Below are positions 54,136-63,257 of a DNA stretch of 64,000 bases, piece after piece. Source of the stretch: Acidobacteriota bacterium (GTDB taxonomy: Bacteria; Acidobacteriota; Terriglobia; Bryobacterales; Bryobacteraceae). Within the stretch, counting starts at the first letter, position 1; each line of letters starts with the position of its first letter. The notes beneath the pieces were generated by a model, which saw only the letters and a list, made by a program, of their open reading frames with translations, ran no database searches and was not told the origin of the DNA. The position numbers and the translations under genes were made by a program. Location of the stretch: assembly GCA_016201205.1 (NCBI GenBank), contig JACQDF010000056.1:1-64000 (forward strand), read 5' to 3'.

Positions 54136-54289
54136 GGAAGCTTGATCAACTCGACTGCATGCACTACCGAGGCAGCTCCCCCTGCCCGGCACGTTGAACC
54201 ACCACGTTGCGCGGGTTGTGACTTTTTCCGCAACCCGTGCTACGAAGGCGATGGAAGGACCATTCACGTTATAGTGTGGGTTCATAGCT

Positions 54290-55297
54290 ATGCGATTGAC
54301 TGCCAAGGCCCCCTGCCGGGTCGATATGGCGGGCGGGACGCTCAACATCTGGCCGCTGTACCTTTTCCACCCCGGTGCGGTGACCGTGAACTTCGCCGTG
54401 GACCGCTACACCCACTGCACCCTGGAGACACATGCTTCTCCCCGGATTGTCTTGCGTTCCCGAGACTTAAAGAGCGAAGAGAGCTTCGATTCCATCCGCC
54501 ACCTGAGGAGCGCACGCCGGTACAAGCTGCCGTTGCTGGCCTACCTGGTCGATTTCTTCGCCCCGCGGAAGGGGTTCGTCATGGAAACGGATTCGGAAGC
54601 TCCGGCCGGGGCGGGCATCTCCGGCTCGTCTTCGCTCATCATCTCCATCGCCAGCGTTCTAAACAAGCTGACCGGGGCCGGACACTCCATCGAGAAGATC
54701 CGCGAGATTGCTCAGAGCAATGAAGCGCGCATCCTCCGCGTTCCCACGGGGTGCCAGGACTACTACCCGGCAATGTACGGGGGAGTCAGCGCCATCGAGA
54801 TGGACTGCGCCGGCATCCGCCGCAAAGAAATAAAAGTGGACCTCGAAGATTTCAACGAGCGGATCGCGCTTTCCTACACCGGAGAGCCGCGCAACTCGGG
54901 CATCAACAACTGGGAAGTAAACAAGGCGTACATCGACGGCGACAGGACGGTGCACCGCAATTTCGACCGCATCTCGGCGATCGCCTGCACCATGCGGAAA
55001 GCGCTCGAAGCGGGTGACTGGAGCCAGGCCGGCCGACTGCTGCGCCAGGAATGGGAGCATCGCAAAAAGAACGCACCCGGCATCACCACGCCGCTCATCG
55101 ACCGGCTGGTTGAAGTGACCCGGCGATGCGGCGCCCGTGGAGCCAAGGCTTGCGGAGCGGGCGGAGGCGGCTGCGTCTTCTTCCTGGTCGACCGCGGCGC
55201 CAAACAGCGCGTCTGGAGCGTGATTGAAGATGCCGGTGCGACCGTGCTGCCGGTGCGCGTGGCGCCAACGGGAGTCCAGGTGAGCGTGCATGAGTGA
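54290..55297 (+). CDS. GHMP-family sugar kinase
   Basis: A 335-residue GHMP kinase. Motif 1 is CRVDMAGGTLNIWPLYLF, motif 2 (ATP loop) is PAGAGISGSSSLIISI, and motif 3 is KACGAGGGGCVFFLV. The fold is galactokinase/heptose-7-phosphate kinase-like. The N-terminal DMAGGTLD-like motif is typical of D-glycero-D-manno-heptose 7-phosphate kinases and related L-fucose kinases, so a sugar-1-phosphate product is likely. The substrate is not certain. It overlaps the CPBP gene by eight bases. Confidence 0.85.
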   Translation: MRLTAKAPCRVDMAGGTLNIWPLYLFHPGAVTVNFAVDRYTHCTLETHASPRIVLRSRDLKSEESFDSIRHLRSARRYKLPLLAYLVDFFAPRKGFVMETDSEAPAGAGISGSSSLIISIASVLNKLTGAGHSIEKIREIAQSNEARILRVPTGCQDYYPAMYGGVSAIEMDCAGIRRKEIKVDLEDFNERIALSYTGEPRNSGINNWEVNKAYIDGDRTVHRNFDRISAIACTMRKALEAGDWSQAGRLLRQEWEHRKKNAPGITTPLIDRLVEVTRRCGARGAKACGAGGGGCVFFLVDRGAKQRVWSVIEDAGATVLPVRVAPTGVQVSVHE

Positions 55298-56162
55298 AGC
55301 CGCTCCAGCGCCCGCGCCGCCGAAGCCATCCAGCCTGGGCGTGCTGCTTCGCGTGGGGGTCTTTGCCTTCCTCGAGATCGCCGGCCTGTTCATTTGCGGC
55401 TCGCTGATGACCCCGGTGGCGGGCTACGCCGTTTCGGCCTCCCTGAGCACGTTTGCCGCCGCCGCCGCCGCCAACGCCATCGCGATGCGGGTATACGAGC
55501 GCCGCCACATGGCGGACGTGGGCCTCCTTTGGACCCCTGCCTCCCGGCGCAACCTGCTGCTGGGTTTCGCGGGCGGGGCGGGCGCCGCAGTCCTCGTGCT
55601 GGCGCCGCCGCTGGCGCTGGGGTTGGCGGAATGGAAGGTCGCCGAAGGATGGCAGGGCAACATCGCCAGCGCTCTTTTCCTGGCCGTCGTCCTGTTGTTC
55701 GGCGCCGTGGGCGAGGAGCTGCTGTTTCGCGGCTATGGCTTTCAGGTGCTGCTCGGCTCGTTGGGGGTGTATGCGACGATCCTGCCTGTCAGCGTCCTCT
55801 TCGGCCTGGCCCATACGAACAACCAGAACGCCACCACGCTCGGGATGGTGAACACGATCCTTTGGGGACTGCTGTTTTCCCTGGCGTTTCTGCGCAGCCG
55901 CGACCTGTGGCTGCCCATCGGGTTGCATTACGGCTGGAATGTGACGCTGCCCCTGTTCGGCGCCAACCTCAGCGGATTTACAATGTATGTGACGGGCTAT
56001 TCCATCGACTGGAAGGTAGCCGATCTCTGGAGTGGAGGCGCCTATGGCCCCGAGGCCGGGTTGCTGACGTCCATCATGGTCGGGTTGCTCCTTCTGGCCT
56101 TGTGGAAGGCGCCGGTTCAGCGTCAGGCGGCTTTTCTGTATCACCCTGACCGCGAGGTGTAA
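55290..56162 (+). CDS. CPBP family intramembrane metalloprotease
   Basis: A 290-residue polytopic protein with about seven or eight hydrophobic helices. The CPBP/ABI motif is visible: EE followed by R in GEELLFRGYGFQ, then FGLAHTNNQN with the second histidine motif, and GLHYGWN with the third. It is the Rce1-type intramembrane protease family. Its biological role here is unknown. Translationally coupled to the preceding kinase gene. Confidence 0.88.
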   Translation: MSEAAPAPAPPKPSSLGVLLRVGVFAFLEIAGLFICGSLMTPVAGYAVSASLSTFAAAAAANAIAMRVYERRHMADVGLLWTPASRRNLLLGFAGGAGAAVLVLAPPLALGLAEWKVAEGWQGNIASALFLAVVLLFGAVGEELLFRGYGFQVLLGSLGVYATILPVSVLFGLAHTNNQNATTLGMVNTILWGLLFSLAFLRSRDLWLPIGLHYGWNVTLPLFGANLSGFTMYVTGYSIDWKVADLWSGGAYGPEAGLLTSIMVGLLLLALWKAPVQRQAAFLYHPDREV

Positions 56163-56163
56163 T

Positions 56164-56934
56164 ATGCGCGCGCTGCTTTGGCTTGCCCTGCTGTTCGTGG
56201 CTCCGCCAAGCGAAGCCCGGAAGCTCACCGACGATGAGCGGATCGAGATTCTGCGCGGGCTGAACGCCGAATTCGCCACCCTCAAGACAATCCTGCCGCG
56301 TTCGAGGAAGCCTCTTGGAATCGAGGCCAATGGCGCGTACGACAAGAAACAGTGGGAGGAGGCGGCCAGGCAGTTCGGGCCCGCCGGCCGCACCGGCGAC
56401 CTGATCCAGATCACCAAAGTGACCATCGACAGCGACAGGATTCTGCTCGAAATCAACGGCGGGCTCAAGACCGGCGCCAAGTGGTACGAGCGCATCGAGG
56501 TGGGCATGGGCTCGCGCACCACGCCTGTCGGGCAGGGAGGCAATCCGACCGCGGGCAGCACTCTCGCCCTTTTGTTCCCCAAGGGCGTTCCCCCGCTGTC
56601 CGCGGCGGAACTCAAGAAGATCCTCGTGCTGATCATGGATTTTGAAAAACGCTCCGCCACCGAGCAGTTTGTCAACACGCTGCCGCCCGAGATTCAGAAG
56701 GCAGTCAAAGAACAGCGCGTCGTCGAGGGGATGGATAAGGACACGGTCCTGACGGCGGTAGGCCGCCCGCGCAACAAATCCCGTGAGACCAAAGACGGTA
56801 TCGACTACGAGGACTGGGTCTACGGGATGCCGCCCGGCAAGATGGTCTTTGTCACCTTCCAGGGCAACAAAGTGGTGAAGGTGAAGGAGACATACGCGGG
56901 GCTGGGCGGGAGCGTGGCGCCTCCGCCGCAGTAG
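56164..56934 (+). CDS. Secreted protein with SmpA/BamE-like C-terminus
   Basis: A 256-residue protein with a signal peptide (MRALLWLALLFVAPPSEA). The C-terminal part reads VEGMDKDTVLTAVGRPRNKSRETKDGIDYEDWVYG, then MVFVTFQGNKVVKVKE. This is the GMxxxxVxxxxGxP...W pattern of the SmpA/OmlA (BamE-like) fold. The middle has no recognised family. It directly follows the CPBP gene and is probably exported to the periplasm. Confidence 0.7.
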   Translation: MRALLWLALLFVAPPSEARKLTDDERIEILRGLNAEFATLKTILPRSRKPLGIEANGAYDKKQWEEAARQFGPAGRTGDLIQITKVTIDSDRILLEINGGLKTGAKWYERIEVGMGSRTTPVGQGGNPTAGSTLALLFPKGVPPLSAAELKKILVLIMDFEKRSATEQFVNTLPPEIQKAVKEQRVVEGMDKDTVLTAVGRPRNKSRETKDGIDYEDWVYGMPPGKMVFVTFQGNKVVKVKETYAGLGGSVAPPPQ

Positions 56935-58002
<1,068 letters not shown>

Positions 58003-58059
58003 CTCTGTGAGATTCCCGTGCTTCTCGCGCCACCTACTCTATAGCGCGGAAGCACCAGC

Positions 58060-58824
58060 GTGAGTGGATTCTACCTCCAAGCCGATCCGAAGCCTGCCGC
58101 GGCGATTCCCACCGGCGTGGCCGGCATCGATGAGATGCTGGGCACAACGGGACTGCCCCGGGGACGCATTGTCGAGATGTTCGGGCCGGCGGCGTGCGGC
58201 AAGACAACGCTGGCGCTGAATTGGGCGGCGGCGGCGCAACAGCAGGACTTGACGGCGGTGTGGGTGGACGCCGAGCGGGTGTTCGACGCCGGATGGGCTG
58301 CCGCCTGCGGGGTGAAGCTCGACGATCTGGTGCTGCTGCGTCCGGACACCGGCCCACAGGCTGTCGGAATGGTCGAGTCGCTGTTGCGGACGTTCAGCGT
58401 CGACCTGGTGGTTGTGGATTCGGCCGGCGCGCTTGTCTCCGAGGAAGAGATCGAGGTGGCGCTGGAAGACGCGCCCCCGGACTTGCACATCGAGTTCCTG
58501 TGGCGGGCGTTGCGGCGGGTCCAAATGCTGGCCGAACGAGGCCGGTGCTGTGTGGTGTTCCTGAATCAGCTTCGAGGCGGCGGGTGGAACGACACGCCCG
58601 AACAAACCCCCGGATTCCGGGCCTTGGCGCTCTATGCAGCCGTGAGGATCCGCATCCTCCCCGTTGCGGCCGGGCGCGTCAAGCTGCTGACGGTCAAGAA
58701 CAAACTGGGCGAGCCGTTCCGGGAGGCGGAAGTGGAGCTGCGCGGGGGCAGGGCCGGGGAGTTGGCGCGGAAGGGGCCGGTCCGCCAGACTGCTCAAACG
58801 GCTGCAAAAACAGGATCGGCCTAG
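58060..58824 (+). CDS. Short RecA-like ATPase (RecA paralogue)
   Basis: A 254-residue RecA-fold protein. Walker A is GPAACGKTT (RecA has GPESSGKTT), the catalytic Glu is in DAERVFD, Walker B is DLVVVDSAGALV, and FLNQLR corresponds to RecA FINQIR. The N-terminal polymerisation helix and C-terminal domain of true RecA are missing, and it is about 100 residues shorter. It may be a regulatory or mutagenesis-related RecA paralogue such as ImuA/SulA2-like proteins. No imuB or dnaE2 is adjacent. The start is GTG 58060. Confidence 0.8.
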   Translation: MSGFYLQADPKPAAAIPTGVAGIDEMLGTTGLPRGRIVEMFGPAACGKTTLALNWAAAAQQQDLTAVWVDAERVFDAGWAAACGVKLDDLVLLRPDTGPQAVGMVESLLRTFSVDLVVVDSAGALVSEEEIEVALEDAPPDLHIEFLWRALRRVQMLAERGRCCVVFLNQLRGGGWNDTPEQTPGFRALALYAAVRIRILPVAAGRVKLLTVKNKLGEPFREAEVELRGGRAGELARKGPVRQTAQTAAKTGSA

Positions 58825-58919
58825 AATGTTTTATGCTTGCGAGCCCCGCCCGGACGGGTCCGGAAAGCCGGCGGCTCCAAAAAAACTCAGGAAAATCGGC
58901 CTTTTTTCCCACATTTCTC

Positions 58920-58949
58920 TTTACACGCGCTGCGGGATTCCCTTATGAT
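58920..58949 (+). promoter_or_regulatory. Sigma-70 promoter of the HU gene
   Basis: TTTACA and TATGAT separated by 18 bp, each with one mismatch to consensus. It is located 95 bp upstream of the HU start, giving an mRNA leader of about 88 bases. A GAGAGGAG ribosome-binding site precedes the ATG. Confidence 0.6.
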
Positions 58950-59043
58950 GAGGATGCGTTGAGCGCGCGTGCGGTCTCGCGCTTGCCACACGTGACGCGA
59001 CGTACCGAGACGTTTCTATTGGGAGGATTCCGAGAGGAGTTTT

Positions 59044-59343
59044 ATGGCCGATCGCATGACGCAATCGCAGTTGGTGAAAGAGCTCGCCGGCGCCACCGGC
59101 GTAGCTAACAAAGTGGCCAAGCAGTTGGTCGAATCGTACGCGGGGATCGCCGTTCGCGAGACGAAGAAGAATGGGGTGTTCGTAATGCCGGGTGTTGGCC
59201 GCCTGGTGCGCGTGGATCGCAAGGCGAGGATGGGCCGCAACCCCGCCACCGGCGAGGCAATCAAGATTCCCGCCAAGAAGGTGGTGAAATTCCGTGTCGC
59301 CAAGTCGGTGAAGGACGCTATCGTTCCGCCGAAGAAAAAATAA
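59044..59343 (+). CDS. HU family DNA-binding protein
   Basis: A 99-residue nucleoid protein. It has the HU/IHF fold pattern: N-terminal helices (TQSQLVKELAGATGVANKVA), central beta arm region (VFVMPGVGRLVRVDRKARMG, RNPATGEAIKIPAKKVVKFR), and a basic C-terminus ending PPKKK. The RNPATGEAIKIPA arm is the diagnostic motif. Own promoter upstream and a clear terminator downstream make it a stand-alone unit. Confidence 0.95.
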   Translation: MADRMTQSQLVKELAGATGVANKVAKQLVESYAGIAVRETKKNGVFVMPGVGRLVRVDRKARMGRNPATGEAIKIPAKKVVKFRVAKSVKDAIVPPKKK

Positions 59344-59371
59344 CGCCGCACGCGTCCGAGCCGGAAAATAC

Positions 59372-59403
59372 GAAACCCCGCGGCTCCATGCTCGCGGGGT
59401 TTC
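59372..59403. terminator. Bidirectional intrinsic terminator after the HU gene
   Basis: An 11-bp perfect stem, GAAACCCCGCG (59372-59382) with CGCGGGGTTTC (59393-59403), and a ten-base loop, followed by TTTTG on the plus strand. On the minus strand, TATTTTCC follows the stem, so it may also end the convergent tatA transcript. Confidence 0.85.
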
Positions 59404-59456
59404 TTTTGGAACCCGAATGATGCGGCGCCCTGATTGCGGGCAGCCCCAGGAAGCCT

Positions 59457-59624
59457 TTATGCCTGCTTCTTTTCTTCGGCCTTCTCTTCGCCTTTGAGGG
59501 CGTTCTTGAAGTTGCGGATGCCTTCGCCCAAGCCTTTCGCCACTTCGGGAATCTTCCGGCCGCCAAACAGCAGCACGGCGATGCCCAGAATGATGAGAAG
59601 CTCCGGCAAGCCAAGTGATCTCAT
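59457..59624 (-). CDS. tatA: Twin-arginine translocase subunit TatA/TatE
   Basis: A 55-residue protein with one N-terminal membrane helix ([19 protein letters not shown]), the hinge motif [20 protein letters not shown], and a charged amphipathic tail. This is the TatA/E type. ATG 59624 has AAGGAGG eight bases upstream; the longer frame to 59846 overlaps maf in another phase and is rejected. TatBC are not adjacent. Confidence 0.93.
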   Translation of the reverse strand: MRSLGLPELLIILGIAVLLFGGRKIPEVAKGLGEGIRNFKNALKGEEKAEEKKQA

Positions 59625-59685
59625 GGGGCCTCCTTCGACCCTTTCATTGTATGAACAGGGTTTTCCCGGCGTCAAGCCAGCAAAA

Positions 59686-60249
59686 TCAAACAGCTTTTCC
59701 AAGGGTTTTCCACAGGCGGTAGACGAGGGAAACCGGCAGCCCGACCACGTTGAAGTAGCAGCCGTCGATCCGCTCGACGAATTTCGAGGCCAGCCCCTGG
59801 ATCGCATACGCTCCGGCCTTGTCCATCGGCTCGCCGCTGGCGACATACGCTTGAATCTCCGCTTCCTCCAGGGTTGCGAAACGGACCCGTGTGCGCGCGG
59901 AGTCGACGATCTCCCTCGAGCGGTCCCGGAGGCAAACGGCGGTCAGCACCTGATGGTCGCGGCCGGAAAGCAAACGAAGCATCCTCGCCGCATCGTCGGG
60001 ATCCGTCGGTTTTCCCAGCATGTGGCTGTCTGTCAGGACAATCGTGTCGGCGGCCAGCACAGCGTTCTCGCCGGGGTCCACACAGGCGGCTTTTTCTCTG
60101 GCCAGCCTTCGCGCATACTGCTCGGGTTCTTCCCCCGGGCGGCGGATCTCCGCCACCGAGGCCGCCTGTACGATGAAGGAAAACCCGGCGTTGCGAAGGA
60201 TTTCCTGCCGGCGCGGCGATTGCGAGGCCAGAATCAGCATGCATCTCAT
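59686..60249 (-). CDS. maf: Maf-like nucleotide pyrophosphatase
   Basis: A 187-residue Maf family protein that hydrolyses non-canonical or modified nucleoside triphosphates. The opening motif [18 protein letters not shown], the AADTIVL loop with catalytic Asp, and [21 protein letters not shown] are all present. The start is at ATG 60249; an internal ATG at 60240 is four codons in. It is convergent with nothing and lies 61 bp upstream of tatA on the same strand. Confidence 0.92.
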   Translation of the reverse strand: MRCMLILASQSPRRQEILRNAGFSFIVQAASVAEIRRPGEEPEQYARRLAREKAACVDPGENAVLAADTIVLTDSHMLGKPTDPDDAARMLRLLSGRDHQVLTAVCLRDRSREIVDSARTRVRFATLEEAEIQAYVASGEPMDKAGAYAIQGLASKFVERIDGCYFNVVGLPVSLVYRLWKTLGKAV

Positions 60250-60317
60250 GGTATAGAAATCCTGCTCGCGGACGCTCGGGTTCGGAATCACCCTGCTAGA
60301 ATGAAACTCTTGCGGCC

Positions 60318-60731
60318 ATGGAGCGGGCAGGACGAATTCTCGGCAAAACGCGCCTCAGGGCGATCGAAGTAGCCGGCGTCAAGACGTATCATCTGGCGCC
60401 CAAAGCGTGGGCGGCTGCCGTGGGAAAGACCATCGCCGCACGCACGCGGCCGGCGTTTCTCGATGGCAGCAAGCTGATCGTCGAGGTGGAGGACGCAATT
60501 TGGCGAAACCAGTTGAGCGCTTTGAGCGGATCGATCTTGCAGCGATTGGATAAGGTTCTGGGGCCGGGCCTCATTGCCGCCATCGAGTTCCGGGTGGCCC
60601 CTCCGCGGCGGCAGCCTCTGATCGCCCGTGCGCCGGTTGCCGCTCAGGCGCCCGGTGACGAGTCCGACCACATCGAAGATCCTGTGCTCCGCCGCCTGTA
60701 CCGCACGGCGCGCAGGAGGGCAAACGCGTGA
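60318..60731 (+). CDS. DUF721/DciA family protein
   Basis: A 137-residue protein with the DUF721 domain at about residues 20-95 (AWAAAVGKTIAARTRPAFLD, then LIVEVEDAIWRNQLSAL). This family includes DciA, the helicase loader that recruits DnaB at replication origins in bacteria lacking DnaC/DnaI. The C-terminal half is short and basic. It overlaps gatC by ATGA-type coupling at 60728. A TAGAAT box lies 15 bp before the ATG. Confidence 0.82.
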   Translation: MERAGRILGKTRLRAIEVAGVKTYHLAPKAWAAAVGKTIAARTRPAFLDGSKLIVEVEDAIWRNQLSALSGSILQRLDKVLGPGLIAAIEFRVAPPRRQPLIARAPVAAQAPGDESDHIEDPVLRRLYRTARRRANA

Positions 60732-61027
60732 AGATCACTCAAGACGAAGTCCGCTACGTGGCGGACCTGGCCAATCTCCGGCTGACGGACGAGGAGATCG
60801 TGCGCATGACGCACGATCTGGACGAGATCCTGACGCACATGGAGAAGCTGAACGAGCTCGACACCAGCCAGGTTGAGCCCATGGCTCAGGTGCTCTATGA
60901 AGCGGAAGAAACAGCCACTTTACGCCAGGATCAGGAGAAGCCCACCTTGTCCAATCGCGATGCGCTGGGATGCGCCCCCTTAGGCGGCGGCGGCTACTTT
61001 AAGGTGCCCCTGGTGATCGAGCGATGA
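60728..61027 (+). CDS. gatC: Asp/Glu-tRNA(Asn/Gln) amidotransferase subunit C
   Basis: A 99-residue GatC. The N-terminus KITQDEVRYVADLANLRLTDEE and the LDTSQVEPMAQVLYE segment are family standard. It stabilises GatA in the transamidosome. It overlaps both neighbours by four bases, so dciA-gatC-gatA form one coupled operon. Confidence 0.96.
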   Translation: MKITQDEVRYVADLANLRLTDEEIVRMTHDLDEILTHMEKLNELDTSQVEPMAQVLYEAEETATLRQDQEKPTLSNRDALGCAPLGGGGYFKVPLVIER

Positions 61028-62463
61028 GCATCGATGCCGCCGGGCTTACCATCAGCGCCGTGCGCCGGGGCCTCCAGGAGAAGCGCTTCAGCGCCTGCGA
61101 GCTGGCCAAAGAAGCGCTACGGTTCGCCGAACGGGAGAATCCAAAGACCAACGCCTATCTGCATTTCTGCCCCGAGCGGGCGTTGGAGGCGGCCCGTCGA
61201 GTCGATGAAGCGCTGGCGCGCGGGGAGCATCCGGGGCCCCTGGGCGGCGTCCCCGTGGCGGTGAAGGATGTCATCGTCGCGCGGGGCGTCCGAAACACCT
61301 GCGGCTCCCGGCTGCTCGCAAACTACATTCCGCCCTATGACGCCACCGCCGTGATCCGCCTCGAGCAGGCCGGCGGCGTGATTCTGGGCAAGACCAACTG
61401 CGACGAATTCGCCATGGGGTCCTCGACCGAGAACTCCGCCTTCGGCCCGGTGCGCAATCCGGCGGCGCTGGACCGGGTGCCGGGCGGGTCCAGCGGCGGC
61501 TCCGCTGCCGTGGTGGCGCAGGGAACGGCCGTGGTGTCGCTGGGATCGGACACCGGCGGCTCAATCCGCCAGCCGGCGGCTTTCTGCGGGGTAGTGGGCG
61601 TCACGCCTACCTATGGCCGCGTCTCCCGCTACGGCCTGGTCGCCTTTGCCAGCTCGCTCGATCACATCGGGCCCTTCGCCCGCAATGTGTCTGACGCCGC
61701 CGGTTTGTTAAAGGTGATCGCCGGGCGCGACGAGATGGACTCGACTTCCGCCTTTGCCCCTGTCCCGGACTACCACGCCGCCATGAGCGGCGAGGTGCGC
61801 GGCCTCAAGATCGGGCTGCCAAAGGAATACTACGCCGGGCTCGCCAGCGAAACCGGCGATCAGATCATGAAGGCGGTCGAGGTGTTGAACAGGCTTGGCT
61901 GCCAGGTCGTGGATATCAGCCTGCCCCACACCGAGTATGCTATTTCCGCCTATTACATCATTTGCACCGCGGAGGCCAGCTCGAATCTGGCTCGCTATGA
62001 CGGCGTGCGTTACACCATCCGCTCTTCCTGTTCCGAGACGCTGACCGACATGTACCGTTCGACGCGCGGGGAGGGATTCGGCGCCGAATGCAAGCGGCGG
62101 ATCATGCTCGGCACGTATGTGCTCAGCCACGGCTACTATGACGCTTACTATCTCAAGGCGCAGAAGGTCCGCTCGCTGATTACACGCGACTTCCAACAGG
62201 CCTTCCAGCAGGTGGATGCGATTGTGACTCCTGTTTCGCCCTTCCCCGCCTTCAAGCTTGGCGAGAAGCTCTCCGATCCGCTCGAGATGTACCTTTCCGA
62301 CATTTACACCATCACCGGGGATCTGGCCGGCATCCCCTGCATGAGCCTGCCGTGCGGGACTACGGCGAACGGGCTCCCGATTGGAATGCAGATCCTGACA
62401 AAGCACTTTGACGAGGCGGGCATGTTCCGGCTGGCGCATGCCTATGAGCAGGCCGCAGGATAG
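61024..62463 (+). CDS. gatA: Asp/Glu-tRNA(Asn/Gln) amidotransferase subunit A
   Basis: A 479-residue amidase-signature enzyme that generates ammonia from glutamine. The Ser-cisSer-Lys triad is visible: K81 in VAVKDV, S156 in GGSSGGSAAV, and S180 in DTGGSIRQPA. Length is typical. It is the last gene of the dciA-gatC-gatA operon and overlaps the convergent methyltransferase gene by 22 bp at its 3' end. gatB is not in the window. Confidence 0.97.
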   Translation: MSIDAAGLTISAVRRGLQEKRFSACELAKEALRFAERENPKTNAYLHFCPERALEAARRVDEALARGEHPGPLGGVPVAVKDVIVARGVRNTCGSRLLANYIPPYDATAVIRLEQAGGVILGKTNCDEFAMGSSTENSAFGPVRNPAALDRVPGGSSGGSAAVVAQGTAVVSLGSDTGGSIRQPAAFCGVVGVTPTYGRVSRYGLVAFASSLDHIGPFARNVSDAAGLLKVIAGRDEMDSTSAFAPVPDYHAAMSGEVRGLKIGLPKEYYAGLASETGDQIMKAVEVLNRLGCQVVDISLPHTEYAISAYYIICTAEASSNLARYDGVRYTIRSSCSETLTDMYRSTRGEGFGAECKRRIMLGTYVLSHGYYDAYYLKAQKVRSLITRDFQQAFQQVDAIVTPVSPFPAFKLGEKLSDPLEMYLSDIYTITGDLAGIPCMSLPCGTTANGLPIGMQILTKHFDEAGMFRLAHAYEQAAG

Positions 62464-63254
62464 TAGGCCTCCTTTCTCGCCACTGCCAGCAAGTGCATGC
62501 TGCACCCGAGAATCACAGGCTCGCGCTCGACGCGCGCGACCAGATCCAGCAGCCGCGCGCGCCGCTTCTCATCCCTCCATCGCTCGTCCAGATCTTTGGC
62601 AAGCCAGCCCGGCCCTTCCACGCCGATCACGTCCGCGTCCGCGAAACCAGCTTCGGCGGCCTCGGCGCGCAATTCCTCCGGCAGATGAAACACCGCCGTC
62701 GTGAAGTATTGAATCTTGCCGGTGTCATTGCGATGCTGGCCTTCCGCCAGATCCCGCAGCAAGACCGGCCAGAAGGCGTCATCGTCGACAAAGCCATCCA
62801 CCAGCGAGTGCAGCAGCGAAGCAAAGCGGCTGATGGCGGAGGCGGCCACCAGACCGCCCGGGCGCAACGCCCGGTGCGCTTCCCCGAAAGCGTGAATCCG
62901 GTCCGTCCGCTCCGGCAGATGATAGAGCGGCCCCAGCAGCAGCACGGCATCGGCAAAGCCGTCTTCCCACGGCAATGCGCCCGCGTCTCCCTTGTACACT
63001 CCGGCCAGCGGATACCGCCTGGCCTGCTCGAGATGCTTCTCCACCGGATCAAGCAGGTAGACTTCATAGCCGAGCGAAGCCAGCCAGCCCGCATAGACCC
63101 CCGGTCCCCCGCCCACGTCGAGAATCTTCGCCGGCGGCGGCGCCAGGTATCGAAGCAGAATCCGCTCGGTGCGTTCGCGCTCGAGCAGGCCGGAGCCGGT
63201 GGCCAGCCGGTCCGCTTCCTCGTACTGCCCGTAGTACTGAATGATTTCTTCCAC
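62442..63254 (-). CDS. SAM-dependent methyltransferase
   Basis: A 270-residue class I methyltransferase. SAM-binding motif I is ILDVGGGPGVYAGWLASLG, motif II is VYLLDPVEKHLEQA, and a further acidic motif is in AVLLLGPLYHLPERTDRI. The YHLPERTDR segment is common in a group of small-molecule methyltransferases. The substrate is unknown. It is convergent with gatA and follows the sugar-acid dehydratase gene on the same strand with three bases between them. Confidence 0.83.
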   Translation of the reverse strand: MEEIIQYYGQYEEADRLATGSGLLERERTERILLRYLAPPPAKILDVGGGPGVYAGWLASLGYEVYLLDPVEKHLEQARRYPLAGVYKGDAGALPWEDGFADAVLLLGPLYHLPERTDRIHAFGEAHRALRPGGLVAASAISRFASLLHSLVDGFVDDDAFWPVLLRDLAEGQHRNDTGKIQYFTTAVFHLPEELRAEAAEAGFADADVIGVEGPGWLAKDLDERWRDEKRRARLLDLVARVEREPVILGCSMHLLAVARKEAYYPAACS

Positions 63255-63257
63255 CGT

